A DNA stretch of 35,184 bases from assembly GCA_030691775.1 (NCBI GenBank), contig JAUYDN010000099.1, positions 1-35,184 of the forward strand, written 5' to 3'. The notes under the pieces are model-generated. The model searched no databases, was not told the DNA's origin, and was given only the letters and a program-made list of their open reading frames with translations. Below, one piece after another: positions 23,995 through 32,926 of the stretch. The DNA comes from Dehalococcoidia bacterium (GTDB lineage: Bacteria; Chloroflexota; Dehalococcoidia; Dehalococcoidales; Fen-1064). A program made the position numbers and the translations under genes. Within the stretch, counting starts at the first letter, position 1; each line of letters begins with the position of its first letter.

Positions 23995-24798
23995 ATGCGA
24001 TACGTGGCGGGATCATTTTGGCAGACGAAGCCCCTTGAAATTACGTGGAATTGGGTATTGACAGATTGCCTTCCTCATGGTAACCTTAATGTCGACCAAG
24101 CGATTGCTCGAAAACGTGAAAGTGGGTCTGCGACATTGAGTGACATTCGTAGCTACAGCCGGAATCAGGCACTGGTTGAGCAGCGCCGTCTGGAGCTTCT
24201 GCATACCGCGGCTCGGGTTTTCGCCAGAAACGGATATCACAGGACGACTACCCGGCAGTTGGCTGACGCTTGCGGCATGGGTTCAGGTACGATGTACCAC
24301 TACTTGGGTTCGAAGAGCGACATACTCCGGATGATGCTCGACTACTCTGTGGTCCATATCTACGGGGCCAGCGAGTCCTTTGTGGAGACCTTGCGGCCAG
24401 CCGACCCCGCATATGCGCTTGCCGAAACGATACGGTACCTCTCGCGTTTATTGGCCGAATACCATGATTTGCACAACGTTCTAAACCAGGAAATGGTCCA
24501 CCTGCAATCAGGTGACCAAGAGCTGTTCTTGAATCTGGCGCTCCGGCGTGTAACTATGTTCGAAAAATTGCTCAATGATGGTGTGAAGGCGGGGGTTTTC
24601 AAAGTCAGCGACGTCAGTCATGCGGCTCAGGTGATCAGCTACTTGGTCACCATGTGGGTTAGAAGGTATCTTCTACTTAAAGGCCGTTACACCTTGGAAC
24701 AGCATGCTGACCAATTGACGCTGGAGATCTTGAGGATGCTCGGCGTGCCCGACGAAAACGTGCGTGCGGAGGGCAAGGCAATCACGCTGTGCGATTAA
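23995..24798 (+). CDS. TetR-family transcriptional regulator
   Basis: This protein of up to 267 residues has a TetR/AcrR HTH at about 66-112 (LLHTAARVFARNGYHRTTTR, QLADACGMGSGTMYHYLG, SKSDIL). An all-helical ligand domain follows. TetR proteins repress nearby genes until a small molecule, often an acyl-CoA or drug, releases them. The downstream acyl-CoA genes make an acyl-CoA ligand plausible (inference). The start is uncertain: ATG 23995 has no ribosome binding site and its first 45 residues do not look like the family, while TTG 24058 and TTG 24136 are alternatives. A TTGACA at 24058-24063 may be its promoter. The insertion sequence ends only 34 bases upstream of ATG 23995, so native upstream sequence may have been displaced. 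Confidence 0.85.
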   Translation: MRYVAGSFWQTKPLEITWNWVLTDCLPHGNLNVDQAIARKRESGSATLSDIRSYSRNQALVEQRRLELLHTAARVFARNGYHRTTTRQLADACGMGSGTMYHYLGSKSDILRMMLDYSVVHIYGASESFVETLRPADPAYALAETIRYLSRLLAEYHDLHNVLNQEMVHLQSGDQELFLNLALRRVTMFEKLLNDGVKAGVFKVSDVSHAAQVISYLVTMWVRRYLLLKGRYTLEQHADQLTLEILRMLGVPDENVRAEGKAITLCD

Positions 24799-24836
24799 AA
24801 GAGAACAGCCCGAGTTGACGGTCGAATAAGCGCGAG

Positions 24837-24858
24837 GGTGACTCTTGGGGGAGTCACC
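24837..24858 (+). terminator. Hairpin after the TetR gene
   Basis: GGTGACTC (24837-24844) pairs perfectly with GAGTCACC (24851-24858) around a 6-base loop. There is no T tract, so it may be a weak or factor-assisted terminator or an mRNA 3' end. The rest of 24799-25026 holds a promoter and no gene. Confidence 0.5.
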
Positions 24859-24971
24859 ATCAGGAGAGAAAATGACAAAAATGGATAGCGGTCGCTATGC
24901 ACTTTCATTTATCTCTCAAAGTTTTATACCTGCATAATTCTGTCACATTGTCAACAGAGGTCAGGATAACC

Positions 24972-25000
24972 TTTTACTCAATCATAGTTGGTGGTATAAT
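24972..25000 (+). promoter_or_regulatory. Promoter of the AT-rich gene pair
   Basis: TTTTAC (24972-24977) and a perfect TATAAT (24995-25000) are 17 bases apart. A GGGAGG ribosome binding site follows at 25015-25020, ahead of ATG 25027. Confidence 0.65.
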
Positions 25001-25026
25001 CTTCTCAAAGGCAAGGGAGGCAAATC

Positions 25027-25569
25027 ATGATTAGTTTTGCCCTTGCCTATGTGAGAGGACTAATGGTTAAGTTTAAGCCACTGAAATGGAACGATTATCT
25101 GATATGTCTCCTACACGACAAGGATAATATTAGGAGAACAATAGGTTTGATTCCATATTTTTGGGATGATGATATACATTTCACTCTTGCTTTAAGACCA
25201 ATAAGAAATGTCGAACACCATGATGATATATGGAGTATAAAGTGGCGTTTGTTAGATTTGGATGGTAATCGTCTAAAAGAGGGTAAAGATACTGTCAATA
25301 TTACAAATGCTAAGTGGATGCGTAGATATTTTGGTGGTCCTTGGACATCAGGGAAAAGAAGGGCTATTGTGCTTGGTAATTTAAGTCCGAATAGAAATTA
25401 TATATTGAAAGTCGTTTTAACTAACGGAATAGGCAATAGCGTTGAAGAAGCGATGGCGACATTCAGTACAAAAGATAGAGGAGATTTTTATTCCCAGATA
25501 TTTCTAATCCTATTTAGTATAGTGGCAGCATTGATATTCTCTGCTCTAGCGAAATGGTGTGGGTTATGA
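25027..25569 (+). CDS. Unknown C-terminally membrane-anchored protein
   Basis: I do not recognise this 180-residue protein. It has a soluble N-terminal part of about 150 residues, whose second half (NRNYILKVVLTNGIGNSVEE, then AMATFSTKD) reads like the last strands of a fibronectin III or similar beta sandwich. A single membrane helix closes it (about 155-175, IFLILFSIVAALIFSALA). There is no signal peptide, so a tail-anchored protein with the domain in the cytosol is likely. The gene is clearly more AT-rich than its neighbours and has its own good promoter and Shine-Dalgarno site, which suggests transfer. Its stop overlaps the transposase start by 4 bases. Confidence 0.7.
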   Translation: MISFALAYVRGLMVKFKPLKWNDYLICLLHDKDNIRRTIGLIPYFWDDDIHFTLALRPIRNVEHHDDIWSIKWRLLDLDGNRLKEGKDTVNITNAKWMRRYFGGPWTSGKRRAIVLGNLSPNRNYILKVVLTNGIGNSVEEAMATFSTKDRGDFYSQIFLILFSIVAALIFSALAKWCGL

Positions 25570-26546
25570 GTTGTAAATATTGCTTATCTGAGAACATAAT
25601 CAAATACGGCAAGTACAAAGATACCCAATACTACTACTGTAACGACTGCAAACGTAAGTTCTCTAATCCCGATGCTATCCCCAAGATGCAGTACTCCACG
25701 TCCAAAGTAGCCGATGCTATCTCAATGTACTTTGAGGGTATGAGTCTCAAAGAGATACGGCGCAATTTCATACAACAACATAACGACTACATCTCGGACG
25801 TAACAGTCCTGAACTGGGTAAACCGATTTACGGACTTGGCTGTGACCGAGTCAAAAAAGCATTATCCCAATGTTGGTTCAGTTTGGATTGCCGATGAGAC
25901 TGTTTTGGACATTGACGGTAAAAATATCTGGCTGTGGGACATCATAGATTCTGATACCAGATTCCTGATAGCCACTCATATGTCATACACTCGCACTTCC
26001 AAAGATGCTGAACAGCTAATGAAGTTGGCTTACGAGCGAACGGGTAAAATGCCACGAATCATTTACACAGATAAGCTCAGAGCCTACTTGGAAGGGATTG
26101 AGCGGATATTCGGAGCAGACACAACTCACAAGCAAGGTGCTCCGTTTGATGTGGAAAACAATACCAACTATATTGAGCGGTTTCACGGTACAATCAAGTC
26201 CCGCACAAAGGTGATGCGTGGGTTGCACACTGAGGGGTCTGCTAGAAAGTACCTTGACGGCTGGCTGGTTCACTACAACTTTTTCCGTCCACATATGAGT
26301 CTCAATGACCAGACTCCAGCGAGTGTAGCTGGTATCAAGTTCCCTCTCCGAAATTGGAAGGATGTTTGTGAGCAACCTTACGAAGTAACAGCCAGAATAC
26401 CAATTAAGGCTAGTGTGCCGATACCAGAGACTACGTTACCGAGTGTGGGCATCAAGACTGTCACCAAGCGTAAGAAACTTGTTAAGCGCGGGTTTCACAG
26501 TCGGAAAAAGATAGAAACCAGCCTGTCTCAAATGAGGGTAAAATGA
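25566..26546 (+). CDS. IS6/IS240-like DDE transposase with N-terminal zinc finger
   Basis: This 326-residue protein starts with an InsA-like zinc finger (C3, C6, C25, C28) and an HTH of about residues 40-90. The DDE core follows: D110 in WIADET, D169 in IYTDKLRAY and E204 in NYIERFHGTIKSR. The C-terminal 60 residues are basic and unusual for the family (KRKKLVKRGFHSRKK). It is coupled to the upstream gene by an ATGA overlap, which is uncommon for an insertion sequence that normally carries only a transposase. I found no convincing terminal inverted repeats or target duplication around it. It may be an insertion-sequence remnant, or a transposase working with a cargo or partner gene. Confidence 0.82.
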   Translation: MSCKYCLSENIIKYGKYKDTQYYYCNDCKRKFSNPDAIPKMQYSTSKVADAISMYFEGMSLKEIRRNFIQQHNDYISDVTVLNWVNRFTDLAVTESKKHYPNVGSVWIADETVLDIDGKNIWLWDIIDSDTRFLIATHMSYTRTSKDAEQLMKLAYERTGKMPRIIYTDKLRAYLEGIERIFGADTTHKQGAPFDVENNTNYIERFHGTIKSRTKVMRGLHTEGSARKYLDGWLVHYNFFRPHMSLNDQTPASVAGIKFPLRNWKDVCEQPYEVTARIPIKASVPIPETTLPSVGIKTVTKRKKLVKRGFHSRKKIETSLSQMRVK

Positions 26547-26680
26547 GGCAAGAACAACTAAGATTCAGTAGAACCCAGGATAAAACGACGCCACGAAATG
26601 CTGTGATTGAAAGGAGGGATTAAAGCGAGAGGATCCCAACCAATTGGCACTAAATTTATCCAATAAGAAGGAGGTTTTAA

Positions 26681-27487
26681 ATGGTGTCAACCAAGAAGGA
26701 ATACAAGCTTGTCATTCTGGAGAAAAAGGGAAACATCGCGACCATCACGTTCAACCGCCCAGAGAAACTGAATGCCTTGAATCCTCAAATGAGACAAGAT
26801 TTCACTGACGCACTGGTTGAAGTGGATAATGACCCTACAATCAAATGTCTGATCGTGACAGGGAAAGGCCGAGGTTTCTTCGCCGGGGTCGACTACCGAG
26901 AAGGATTCAAAGCTGGCATTGAGGAAAGGAAGAGGGAAGGTATTGATCCAACGAGGGGGTGGGGAATAGCCCCCCGACGTTCAGTGCAACTCGAGCAAAT
27001 GAAAGTGCCAGTTATCGCCGCGGTTAACGGCATTTCTGTAGGCGCCGGTTGCACCTTTCTCTGTCATGCCGACATCGTCATCGCCTCAGAGGAAGCCACT
27101 TTCAGCTTCAGGTTCTCAAAGATAGGCTTGATTCTCGAGTGGGGCTCTACTTATTATTTGCCACGCATGATCGGAATCCGTAAAGCGGCCGAATTGGCTT
27201 ATACAGCTAGGTGGTTTGATGCAAAAGAGGCTTTGGAGATCGGTTGGGTGAACAAGGTGGTTCCGCACGCCCAGCTGATGAAAGCAAGTTTGGATATGGC
27301 TAAAGAAATCTGCGAGAACTCGGTCATATGTAACCGGTTCAACAAGCGCGGCTTGTGGTACGGGCAGGGAGCTAGTCTGGAACAAGCACAGATGTTTGAA
27401 TCTTTTGGATTGAGTCATGTAAGCAATCTGCCATACTTTGAAGAGACTGTGGACGCATTCTTAGAAAAGCGACCACCCAAGAGATAG
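26681..27487 (+). CDS. Enoyl-CoA hydratase/isomerase family protein
   Basis: This 268-residue crotonase-fold protein binds acyl-CoA and stabilises an enolate in an oxyanion hole. The N-terminal FNRPEKLNALN and the GISVGAGCT segment are typical. Both Glu residues of classic hydratases (rat 144 and 164) are missing: the aligned positions are T125 and F145. A Glu is present at E153 in GLILEWGSTYYLPRMIG, where delta3,delta2-enoyl-CoA isomerases carry their base (PEGGSS pattern). An isomerase-type or other crotonase reaction is therefore more likely than hydration. The start follows AAGGAGG at good spacing. It is the first gene of the catabolic/uptake cluster and lies 93 bases before the permease gene. 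Confidence 0.85.
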   Translation: MVSTKKEYKLVILEKKGNIATITFNRPEKLNALNPQMRQDFTDALVEVDNDPTIKCLIVTGKGRGFFAGVDYREGFKAGIEERKREGIDPTRGWGIAPRRSVQLEQMKVPVIAAVNGISVGAGCTFLCHADIVIASEEATFSFRFSKIGLILEWGSTYYLPRMIGIRKAAELAYTARWFDAKEALEIGWVNKVVPHAQLMKASLDMAKEICENSVICNRFNKRGLWYGQGASLEQAQMFESFGLSHVSNLPYFEETVDAFLEKRPPKR

Positions 27488-27580
27488 GCGACTCCTTCTT
27501 GCGTCTTGCGCAAGCAGTGTGTCCAATCTGTGAAACACAAACGTCACCAGGAAGTTGTCCGGTGACACAGGAAGTTATGA

Positions 27581-28531
27581 ATGTATGCGTATATCGTTAG
27601 ACGGCTCTTACTAATAGTACCCACGATTATCCTGGTGACGTTTGTTGTCTTTTTTCTCATTCGATTGATTCCGGGGAACGTCGTTGATTTACTTGCAGCA
27701 CGTAATATTGGCGCTGAGGACGTAGACGTCGAGAAGCTGAGGAATATGCTCGGACTCGATGTGCCCATCCACCTGCAATATGTGCGATGGGTTGGTAACC
27801 TCTTACAGGGAGACTTGGGATCATCACTCTGGACGCGCCGGCCGCTTGTCGAGGAGATAAAAGCACGTCTTCCCGTGAGCATTGAACTTGGCATACTGGC
27901 GATAGTTATCGGACAGCTAGTGGCTATTCCGGTGGGCGTGCTTTCGGCTGTGCGCCAGGATACTGGCGCAGACTATATTGGAAGAAGTGCGGCGATTCTT
28001 TTCATGTGTGTCCCGAGTTTCTGGTTAGCAACTTTAGTAATGGTGTTTCCGTCTATATGGTGGCAATGGACTCCACCTCTTGAGTTCGTTGCGCTTACCC
28101 AAGATCCGTTAGGTAATCTGAAGGGGATAATCATACCTGCTTTAATAATGGGTTTGGCAGCTTCTGGAACGTCCATGAGGATGGTGCGTACCATGATGCT
28201 GGAAACCCTAAAACAAGACTATATCAGGACAGCGTGGGCAAAAGGGCTCAAGGAGCGGACTGTGGTTGCGAGGCATGCGATGAAGAATGCACTCATGCCA
28301 GTTATCACGATGATAGGAATGAATATTCCAGTGCTGATATCGGGCACGGTTATCATTGAGCAGATTTTTAACTTGCCCGGGATGGGCCGGCTGCTCGTAG
28401 ATGCTTTGACCAAGAGGGATTACCCGATAATCTCCGGTGCTAATCTGTTTGTCGCCGGGTTTGTGCTCCTATGCAATCTGTCTGTTGACATCACATACGG
28501 GTACTTAGATCCTAGGATTCATTACAGGTAG
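27581..28531 (+). CDS. ABC transporter permease, DppB/OppB type
   Basis: This 316-residue inner-membrane permease starts with the family signature YIVRRLLLIVPTIILVTFVV and continues FLIRLIPG. It has about six membrane helices and a cytoplasmic EAA-type loop that contacts the ATPase (ETLKQDYIRTAWAKGLKER). The C-terminus DITYGYLDPRIHYR is typical. With the next two genes it forms a peptide/nickel-type importer (family 5). The ATG at 27581 follows CAGGAAG. The second permease starts 12 bases after its stop, so they are co-transcribed. Confidence 0.93.
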   Translation: MYAYIVRRLLLIVPTIILVTFVVFFLIRLIPGNVVDLLAARNIGAEDVDVEKLRNMLGLDVPIHLQYVRWVGNLLQGDLGSSLWTRRPLVEEIKARLPVSIELGILAIVIGQLVAIPVGVLSAVRQDTGADYIGRSAAILFMCVPSFWLATLVMVFPSIWWQWTPPLEFVALTQDPLGNLKGIIIPALIMGLAASGTSMRMVRTMMLETLKQDYIRTAWAKGLKERTVVARHAMKNALMPVITMIGMNIPVLISGTVIIEQIFNLPGMGRLLVDALTKRDYPIISGANLFVAGFVLLCNLSVDITYGYLDPRIHYR

Positions 28532-28543
28532 AGCGAGAGTCGA

Positions 28544-29497
28544 ATGACTGAGGCAATTCCAACCATGGAATCCGTCGAACGCAAAACAAAGAGACGCTCG
28601 TCTTTTTGGGTAGAGCTGTTTGTAAGGTTGCTGAGGGAAAAACCCCTAGGCAGTGTGGGCGGTGCGATCGCGCTAGTGATGTTTCTCGTTGGCATCTTCG
28701 CCACGTTTATAGCACCTTACGGAATGAACGAAGTCCATCTAGGCGACTCGTTGCAGTCTTCCACCGCGAAGCATCTAATGGGGACCGATCAGATGGGTAG
28801 AGATATCCTTAGCCGTGTCATATACGGGGCTCAGATCTCGATGATCGTCGGTGTCGGAGCTACAGCCATCAACACCCTAGTATCTCTATTGATCGGCGTT
28901 ACCTCGGGCTTCATCGGTGGTAAGTTGGATCTGATAGTGCAAAGGTTCGTGGACACATGGATGTGTTTTCCTGCGTTGATCATGTATCTGAGCGTAATGT
29001 CGCTCACTGGTCCTGGCCTTACGCAGGTAGTCGTGGTGCTTGGTGTGGCTGGAGGAATCGCCGGCTCGAGAACGATTCGAAGCGTCGTCATGGGAATCAG
29101 GCGCAATGTCTATATAGACGCCGCCCAGGTCGCCGGTTGCTCGACCCTAACCACTCTCGTCAAGCATATACTTCCGAACATCATGCCGGTAATCATAATC
29201 GTATCGAGTACACATGTGGTTGGCGCGATTCTTGGCGAAGCGAGCCTGAGCTTTCTCGGTTTTGGAGTACCGCCTCCCGTCCCGAGTTGGGGAGGGATGC
29301 TCAGCGGTGAAGGCCGCCGCTACATGAGTGTAGCCCCGTGGATGGCGCTTTGGCCTGGCTTGGCGCTGAGCGTAACTGTCTACGGAGTAAACATGTTTGG
29401 AGACGCTCTTCGTGATCTTCTTGATCCGCGGTTGAGGGGCGGTCTTGGCCGGTACTCCACCACGAGTATGAGAAGAAAGAGAGGAGGACATATGTAG
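28544..29497 (+). CDS. ABC transporter permease, DppC/OppC type
   Basis: This 317-residue permease carries the DppC signature HLMGTDQMGRDILSRVIYGA (about 77-96) after a first membrane helix. It has the EAA loop DAAQVAGCSTLTTLVKHILP, and ends with EASLSFLGFG and a DPRLRG motif. It pairs with the DppB-type subunit to form the translocation pore. A short basic C-terminal tail (SMRRKRGGHM) extends beyond the usual end. The start at 28544 lies 12 bases after the preceding stop, with GAGCGAGAG just upstream. Confidence 0.93.
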   Translation: MTEAIPTMESVERKTKRRSSFWVELFVRLLREKPLGSVGGAIALVMFLVGIFATFIAPYGMNEVHLGDSLQSSTAKHLMGTDQMGRDILSRVIYGAQISMIVGVGATAINTLVSLLIGVTSGFIGGKLDLIVQRFVDTWMCFPALIMYLSVMSLTGPGLTQVVVVLGVAGGIAGSRTIRSVVMGIRRNVYIDAAQVAGCSTLTTLVKHILPNIMPVIIIVSSTHVVGAILGEASLSFLGFGVPPPVPSWGGMLSGEGRRYMSVAPWMALWPGLALSVTVYGVNMFGDALRDLLDPRLRGGLGRYSTTSMRRKRGGHM

Positions 29498-29593
29498 TGC
29501 CAATAATTCTGGAGATTATCTGCTTCAAAGTCCCCAACGCTAGTGGTAGAATCACGAACCAAACTAAAAGTCGATAAGAAAAGGAGGTGCTCC

Positions 29594-31396
29594 GTGCACA
29601 GACAACTAGTGGCCATAGCAGGTATCATGGTGGCAATCGCGATCATGGTGGTAGCTTGTGAACCACGCACCGAATCGCCCATCACTACCACAGAGACACA
29701 AACACCTCAGTCAACCTCAAAACCGACTGAAACCTCGCAACCAACACAACCTACTCAAACGCCGACCTCCACAACGCCTTCGAGCACAGCCAGGCCGACA
29801 TATGGGGGAACTATAACAGTTGGCAATGCCGGAACAGGGTCTTTCGCTGCCCCCGGCGTAACAGGGATGGGGCAGGAATACATCCGGCAGCATCTGGTCT
29901 ACCAACCCTTAGCCCAGCCAGACTGGTCGAAGGGACCTGAAGGCACAAAGGAAATCTCGTTCAACTCGGCGTACACTCCCATGGAATACCACTCCCCCCT
30001 GTTGGCCGAAAGCTGGGAGATTCCCAACTTGGCGACGTATATTTTCCACTTACGCAAGGGAGTGCGTTTCCACAACAAGCGGCCTGCATTCGGCCGCGAA
30101 ATGACTGCGGCTGACTGGGTGTGGTCATTACAGCGTATAGGAGCCACAGCGGGCGCTGCTTTTCCAGTCCCGCCCACGAAAGTGACTGCTGTAGACAAGT
30201 ACACTCTCCGCATTGAGATCGCGGATCCAGATCCCAATGCCTTCTGGAACCTGATGTACGGTCATTTCGTTTACGCGCCCGAAATGGGGGATAGTGCAGA
30301 TTGGCGAGATGCTAATGGCACTGGGCCGTACATGGTAAAGGAAGTGGTTGTGGGGAGCTCCGCAACCCTAGTGAGAAATCCGGACTACTTTGAGACAGAT
30401 CCGCTCTATCCTGGAAACAGACTGCCCTATATCGACCAGGTAAGAGAGATCTTCATTACCGACCCTGCAACCCAACTGGCAGCTCTTCGCGCCGGTAAGA
30501 TTGATCGCGCCTGGGGAGTGGCGTGGCAGGACGCCGAACAGCTTCAAAAAACGAATCCGGGGATTCTGTCGAAGAAGGGTCAAGGGAACGCCTCGATGAT
30601 TTTGGTGTTGAGGATTGACAACGACAAGTTCAAGGACCTGCGGGTGAGGCAAGCGTTATCGATGGCGATTGACAAACAAGCGATACTTCAGCACTACTAC
30701 CGTGGTAATGCGGATTTGATTTCGTGGCCTTTACAACCCGATTCCATTAATGAGTTCACGCCATATGATAAGTTGCCAGCGGATTTAAAACAACTGTGGG
30801 AATACCACCCAGACAAGGCGAGACAACTATTGGCAGAAGCGGGCTTCCCGAACGGGTTCAAGACGACAATGTTGATGTACCCGTCTCCCTCCTACCAAGA
30901 CGTTGCAGCCATAGTCAAAGACAATTGGATAGCCGTAGGCGTGGATGTAACACTAGTTCCAAGCGAGCCGGCAACTTACTGGAACATCGTTAATGCGACG
31001 CCGCGTGGCTTCGAAACCAACATGGCTCCCTACGGCAACAGCAATCCATACAACTTCTTCAATAGATTCTACAGGCCGCCCCATAACCTCAATTGGTTCT
31101 GGACAGATAAAACCACTTTCCAGGATGATTACATAAACGAGGCTCGTAATAAGATCAATAGCACACTCGACCCAGCGGAACGTTCTAAGATGATTAAGCA
31201 ATTGGGTCTCGACCTGATGGGGAGAGTGTACGTCATACCGATGCCATTGCCTAGCAACTACACCTTCTGGCAACCATGGCTGAGGGGTTATAGCGGGGAA
31301 ATCGGCATCGGACACGTATGGGGGTATGAGGGCTTCTGGCAGTATGTTTGGATAGATCAGGACCTGAAGGCTAAGATCACAGGCGTGAAGCAATAG
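29594..31396 (+). CDS. Solute-binding lipoprotein of a family 5 ABC importer
   Basis: This 600-residue protein starts at GTG 29594, chosen because AAGGAGGT lies 5 bases upstream. From there residues 2-21 form a signal peptide ending in lipobox VVAC (Cys22). The frame also opens at ATG 29543, but that start would put a charged leader before the signal. After the lipidated Cys comes a Thr/Ser/Pro-rich linker of about 50 residues (about 26-75), then the SBP_bac_5 domain (ARPTYGGTITVGN, and the family motif KDLRVRQALSMAIDKQAI). It captures an organic solute, classically a peptide, outside the membrane. The long linker suits anchoring through a thick envelope or a Gram-positive-type lipid surface. 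No ATPase subunits (DppD/DppF) are in this window. Confidence 0.92.
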   Translation: MHRQLVAIAGIMVAIAIMVVACEPRTESPITTTETQTPQSTSKPTETSQPTQPTQTPTSTTPSSTARPTYGGTITVGNAGTGSFAAPGVTGMGQEYIRQHLVYQPLAQPDWSKGPEGTKEISFNSAYTPMEYHSPLLAESWEIPNLATYIFHLRKGVRFHNKRPAFGREMTAADWVWSLQRIGATAGAAFPVPPTKVTAVDKYTLRIEIADPDPNAFWNLMYGHFVYAPEMGDSADWRDANGTGPYMVKEVVVGSSATLVRNPDYFETDPLYPGNRLPYIDQVREIFITDPATQLAALRAGKIDRAWGVAWQDAEQLQKTNPGILSKKGQGNASMILVLRIDNDKFKDLRVRQALSMAIDKQAILQHYYRGNADLISWPLQPDSINEFTPYDKLPADLKQLWEYHPDKARQLLAEAGFPNGFKTTMLMYPSPSYQDVAAIVKDNWIAVGVDVTLVPSEPATYWNIVNATPRGFETNMAPYGNSNPYNFFNRFYRPPHNLNWFWTDKTTFQDDYINEARNKINSTLDPAERSKMIKQLGLDLMGRVYVIPMPLPSNYTFWQPWLRGYSGEIGIGHVWGYEGFWQYVWIDQDLKAKITGVKQ

Positions 31397-31429
31397 CGAT
31401 TGCTGTCTGCAAGTCTGCATGACTCTGGG

Positions 31430-31455
31430 GCACGGGGAGCTGGGTTACCCCGTGC
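31430..31455 (+). terminator. GC-rich hairpin after the importer operon
   Basis: GCACGGGG (31430-31437) pairs perfectly with CCCCGTGC (31448-31455) around a 10-base loop, 34 bases after the binding-protein stop. There is no T tract, so it may stabilise the mRNA 3' end as much as terminate it. The rest of 31397-31649 shows no gene. Confidence 0.6.
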
Positions 31456-31649
31456 TCTAGCAAAGGACCGTCAGACATCAAGTTCTAAAGGACCCGAAGG
31501 ACAGAGTTCCACGTGTTGTGCGCGTGGGTGAATGTTGTATCCTACAGCGTGAATTCAGTCATGATGGGGGCCAACCGAAGTTTGAATTGCTAAAGTGCCA
31601 CGAGCTTTGCTCGTGGGTATCTACGAGGGTTCCTAGAGGTGGTTGTCTT

Positions 31650-32903
31650 ATGAGCGATGTTCCTATAGGTATGCTGAGCCCATATCGTGTCCTGGACCTG
31701 ACAGACGAAAAGGGTTGGTTCTGTGGCAAAGTGCTGAGCGACCTCGGTGCCGACGTCATCAAGATAGAAAAGCCCGGTGGTGATCCCGGTAGAAAGACCG
31801 GCCCTTTCTTTCATGACGAGGTGGAACCGGAGAAGAGCCTTTACTGGTTCGCCTACAATACTAACAAGCGAGGGATAACGCTCAACCTGGAGAGTACCGA
31901 TGGGCAAGAGATATTCAAGAGGCTGGTGACGACCACTGACTTTGTCATCGAGTCGTTTGAGCCTGGGTACCTTGACAAGCTTGGTATTGGATATGCCCAT
32001 CTGGAAAAACTCAATCCACGTCTCATCATGGTTTCGATTAGCCCTTTCGGTCAGACTGGGCCATATTGTCATTACAGGTCATCGGATGTGGTGCTTTGGG
32101 CGTTGAGTGGGTACATGCAGCCATTCGGAAATGAAGACAGGGCTCCGCTGCGGGTGAGCCATCACTCTCAAGCATACTTGCACGCGTCAGCTCAAGCAGC
32201 GATAGGCGCGCTGCTGGCCCTGCGACAACTCAACCTCACGGGAGAGGGGCAGCATGTTGACGTTTCTATACAAGAGGCCGTCGCATGGATTGTTGACTTG
32301 CCCGTCATCGCCTGGGACATGCTGAAAGTGACCATGCAGAGGGACCACGGTCAGCACCAGAACCAGAGCCTGCGGATCCGCCAGATTTGGCGGTGTCTTG
32401 ATGGCTTCGTGTATTGGAGGTATGGCCTTGGCGCCCGCTCAACTCGCACCACTCAACCGTTCGTAGAATGGATGAAAACCGAGGGCTTCGCAGACGACTT
32501 CCTCCGAGGCTTCGATTTTGAGAAGGCTGATATCAGGCAGCTAACTCAGGGGACTATCGACCGTTTGGAGCAACCGACCGCACGCTTTCTGGCCAGCCAC
32601 AGCAAGGACGAACTGTTCAAGGGGGGCGTGGAGCACCAGGTGCTGCTATATCCGGTCAGCACGATAGCCGACCTTGCCGGGCTCGATCAGCTGTCGGCCA
32701 GAGGTTTTTGGTCAACTCTACAGCATCCGGAATTGGGTGGTTCGATAAGGTACCCGGGTCCTTTCGCACAAGCGAGTCTTACCCCACCCGCTGTGGTGAC
32801 TCGCGCACCGCTTCCCGGCGAGCACAACCGTGAGATCTATGAACTTGAGCTAAGACTGTCACAAGACGAGATCTCCAAGTTGGCGCATTCAAGGATGATC
32901 TAA
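31650..32903 (+). CDS. Family III CoA-transferase, catalytic Asp missing
   Basis: This 417-residue CaiB/BaiF-type protein has the N-terminal VLDLTDEKGWFCGKVLSDLG and DVIKIEKPGGD, and the GQTGPY and TGEGQHVDVS motifs of the family. Family III enzymes move CoA between acids through an acyl-aspartyl intermediate. Aligned with formyl-CoA transferase, the position of the catalytic Asp169 is Tyr176 here, with no nearby Asp in register. The chain is probably not active by the standard mechanism, and may be the non-catalytic partner of the next gene. The start at 31650 follows AGAGGTGG; the frame opens at 31518, but those residues are not family-like. It lies 23 bases ahead of the second CoA-transferase. 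Confidence 0.88.
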   Translation: MSDVPIGMLSPYRVLDLTDEKGWFCGKVLSDLGADVIKIEKPGGDPGRKTGPFFHDEVEPEKSLYWFAYNTNKRGITLNLESTDGQEIFKRLVTTTDFVIESFEPGYLDKLGIGYAHLEKLNPRLIMVSISPFGQTGPYCHYRSSDVVLWALSGYMQPFGNEDRAPLRVSHHSQAYLHASAQAAIGALLALRQLNLTGEGQHVDVSIQEAVAWIVDLPVIAWDMLKVTMQRDHGQHQNQSLRIRQIWRCLDGFVYWRYGLGARSTRTTQPFVEWMKTEGFADDFLRGFDFEKADIRQLTQGTIDRLEQPTARFLASHSKDELFKGGVEHQVLLYPVSTIADLAGLDQLSARGFWSTLQHPELGGSIRYPGPFAQASLTPPAVVTRAPLPGEHNREIYELELRLSQDEISKLAHSRMI

Positions 32904-32926
32904 CGCACAAGAACACGAGGCTGATC

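Noticed and set aside
24921-26586. Near-inverted repeat GTTTTATACCTG (24921-24932) and CCAGGATAAAAC (26575-26586) as ends of the zinc-finger transposase element
   Set aside because: The match needs a gap, it does not extend convincingly, and the flanks show no target duplication.
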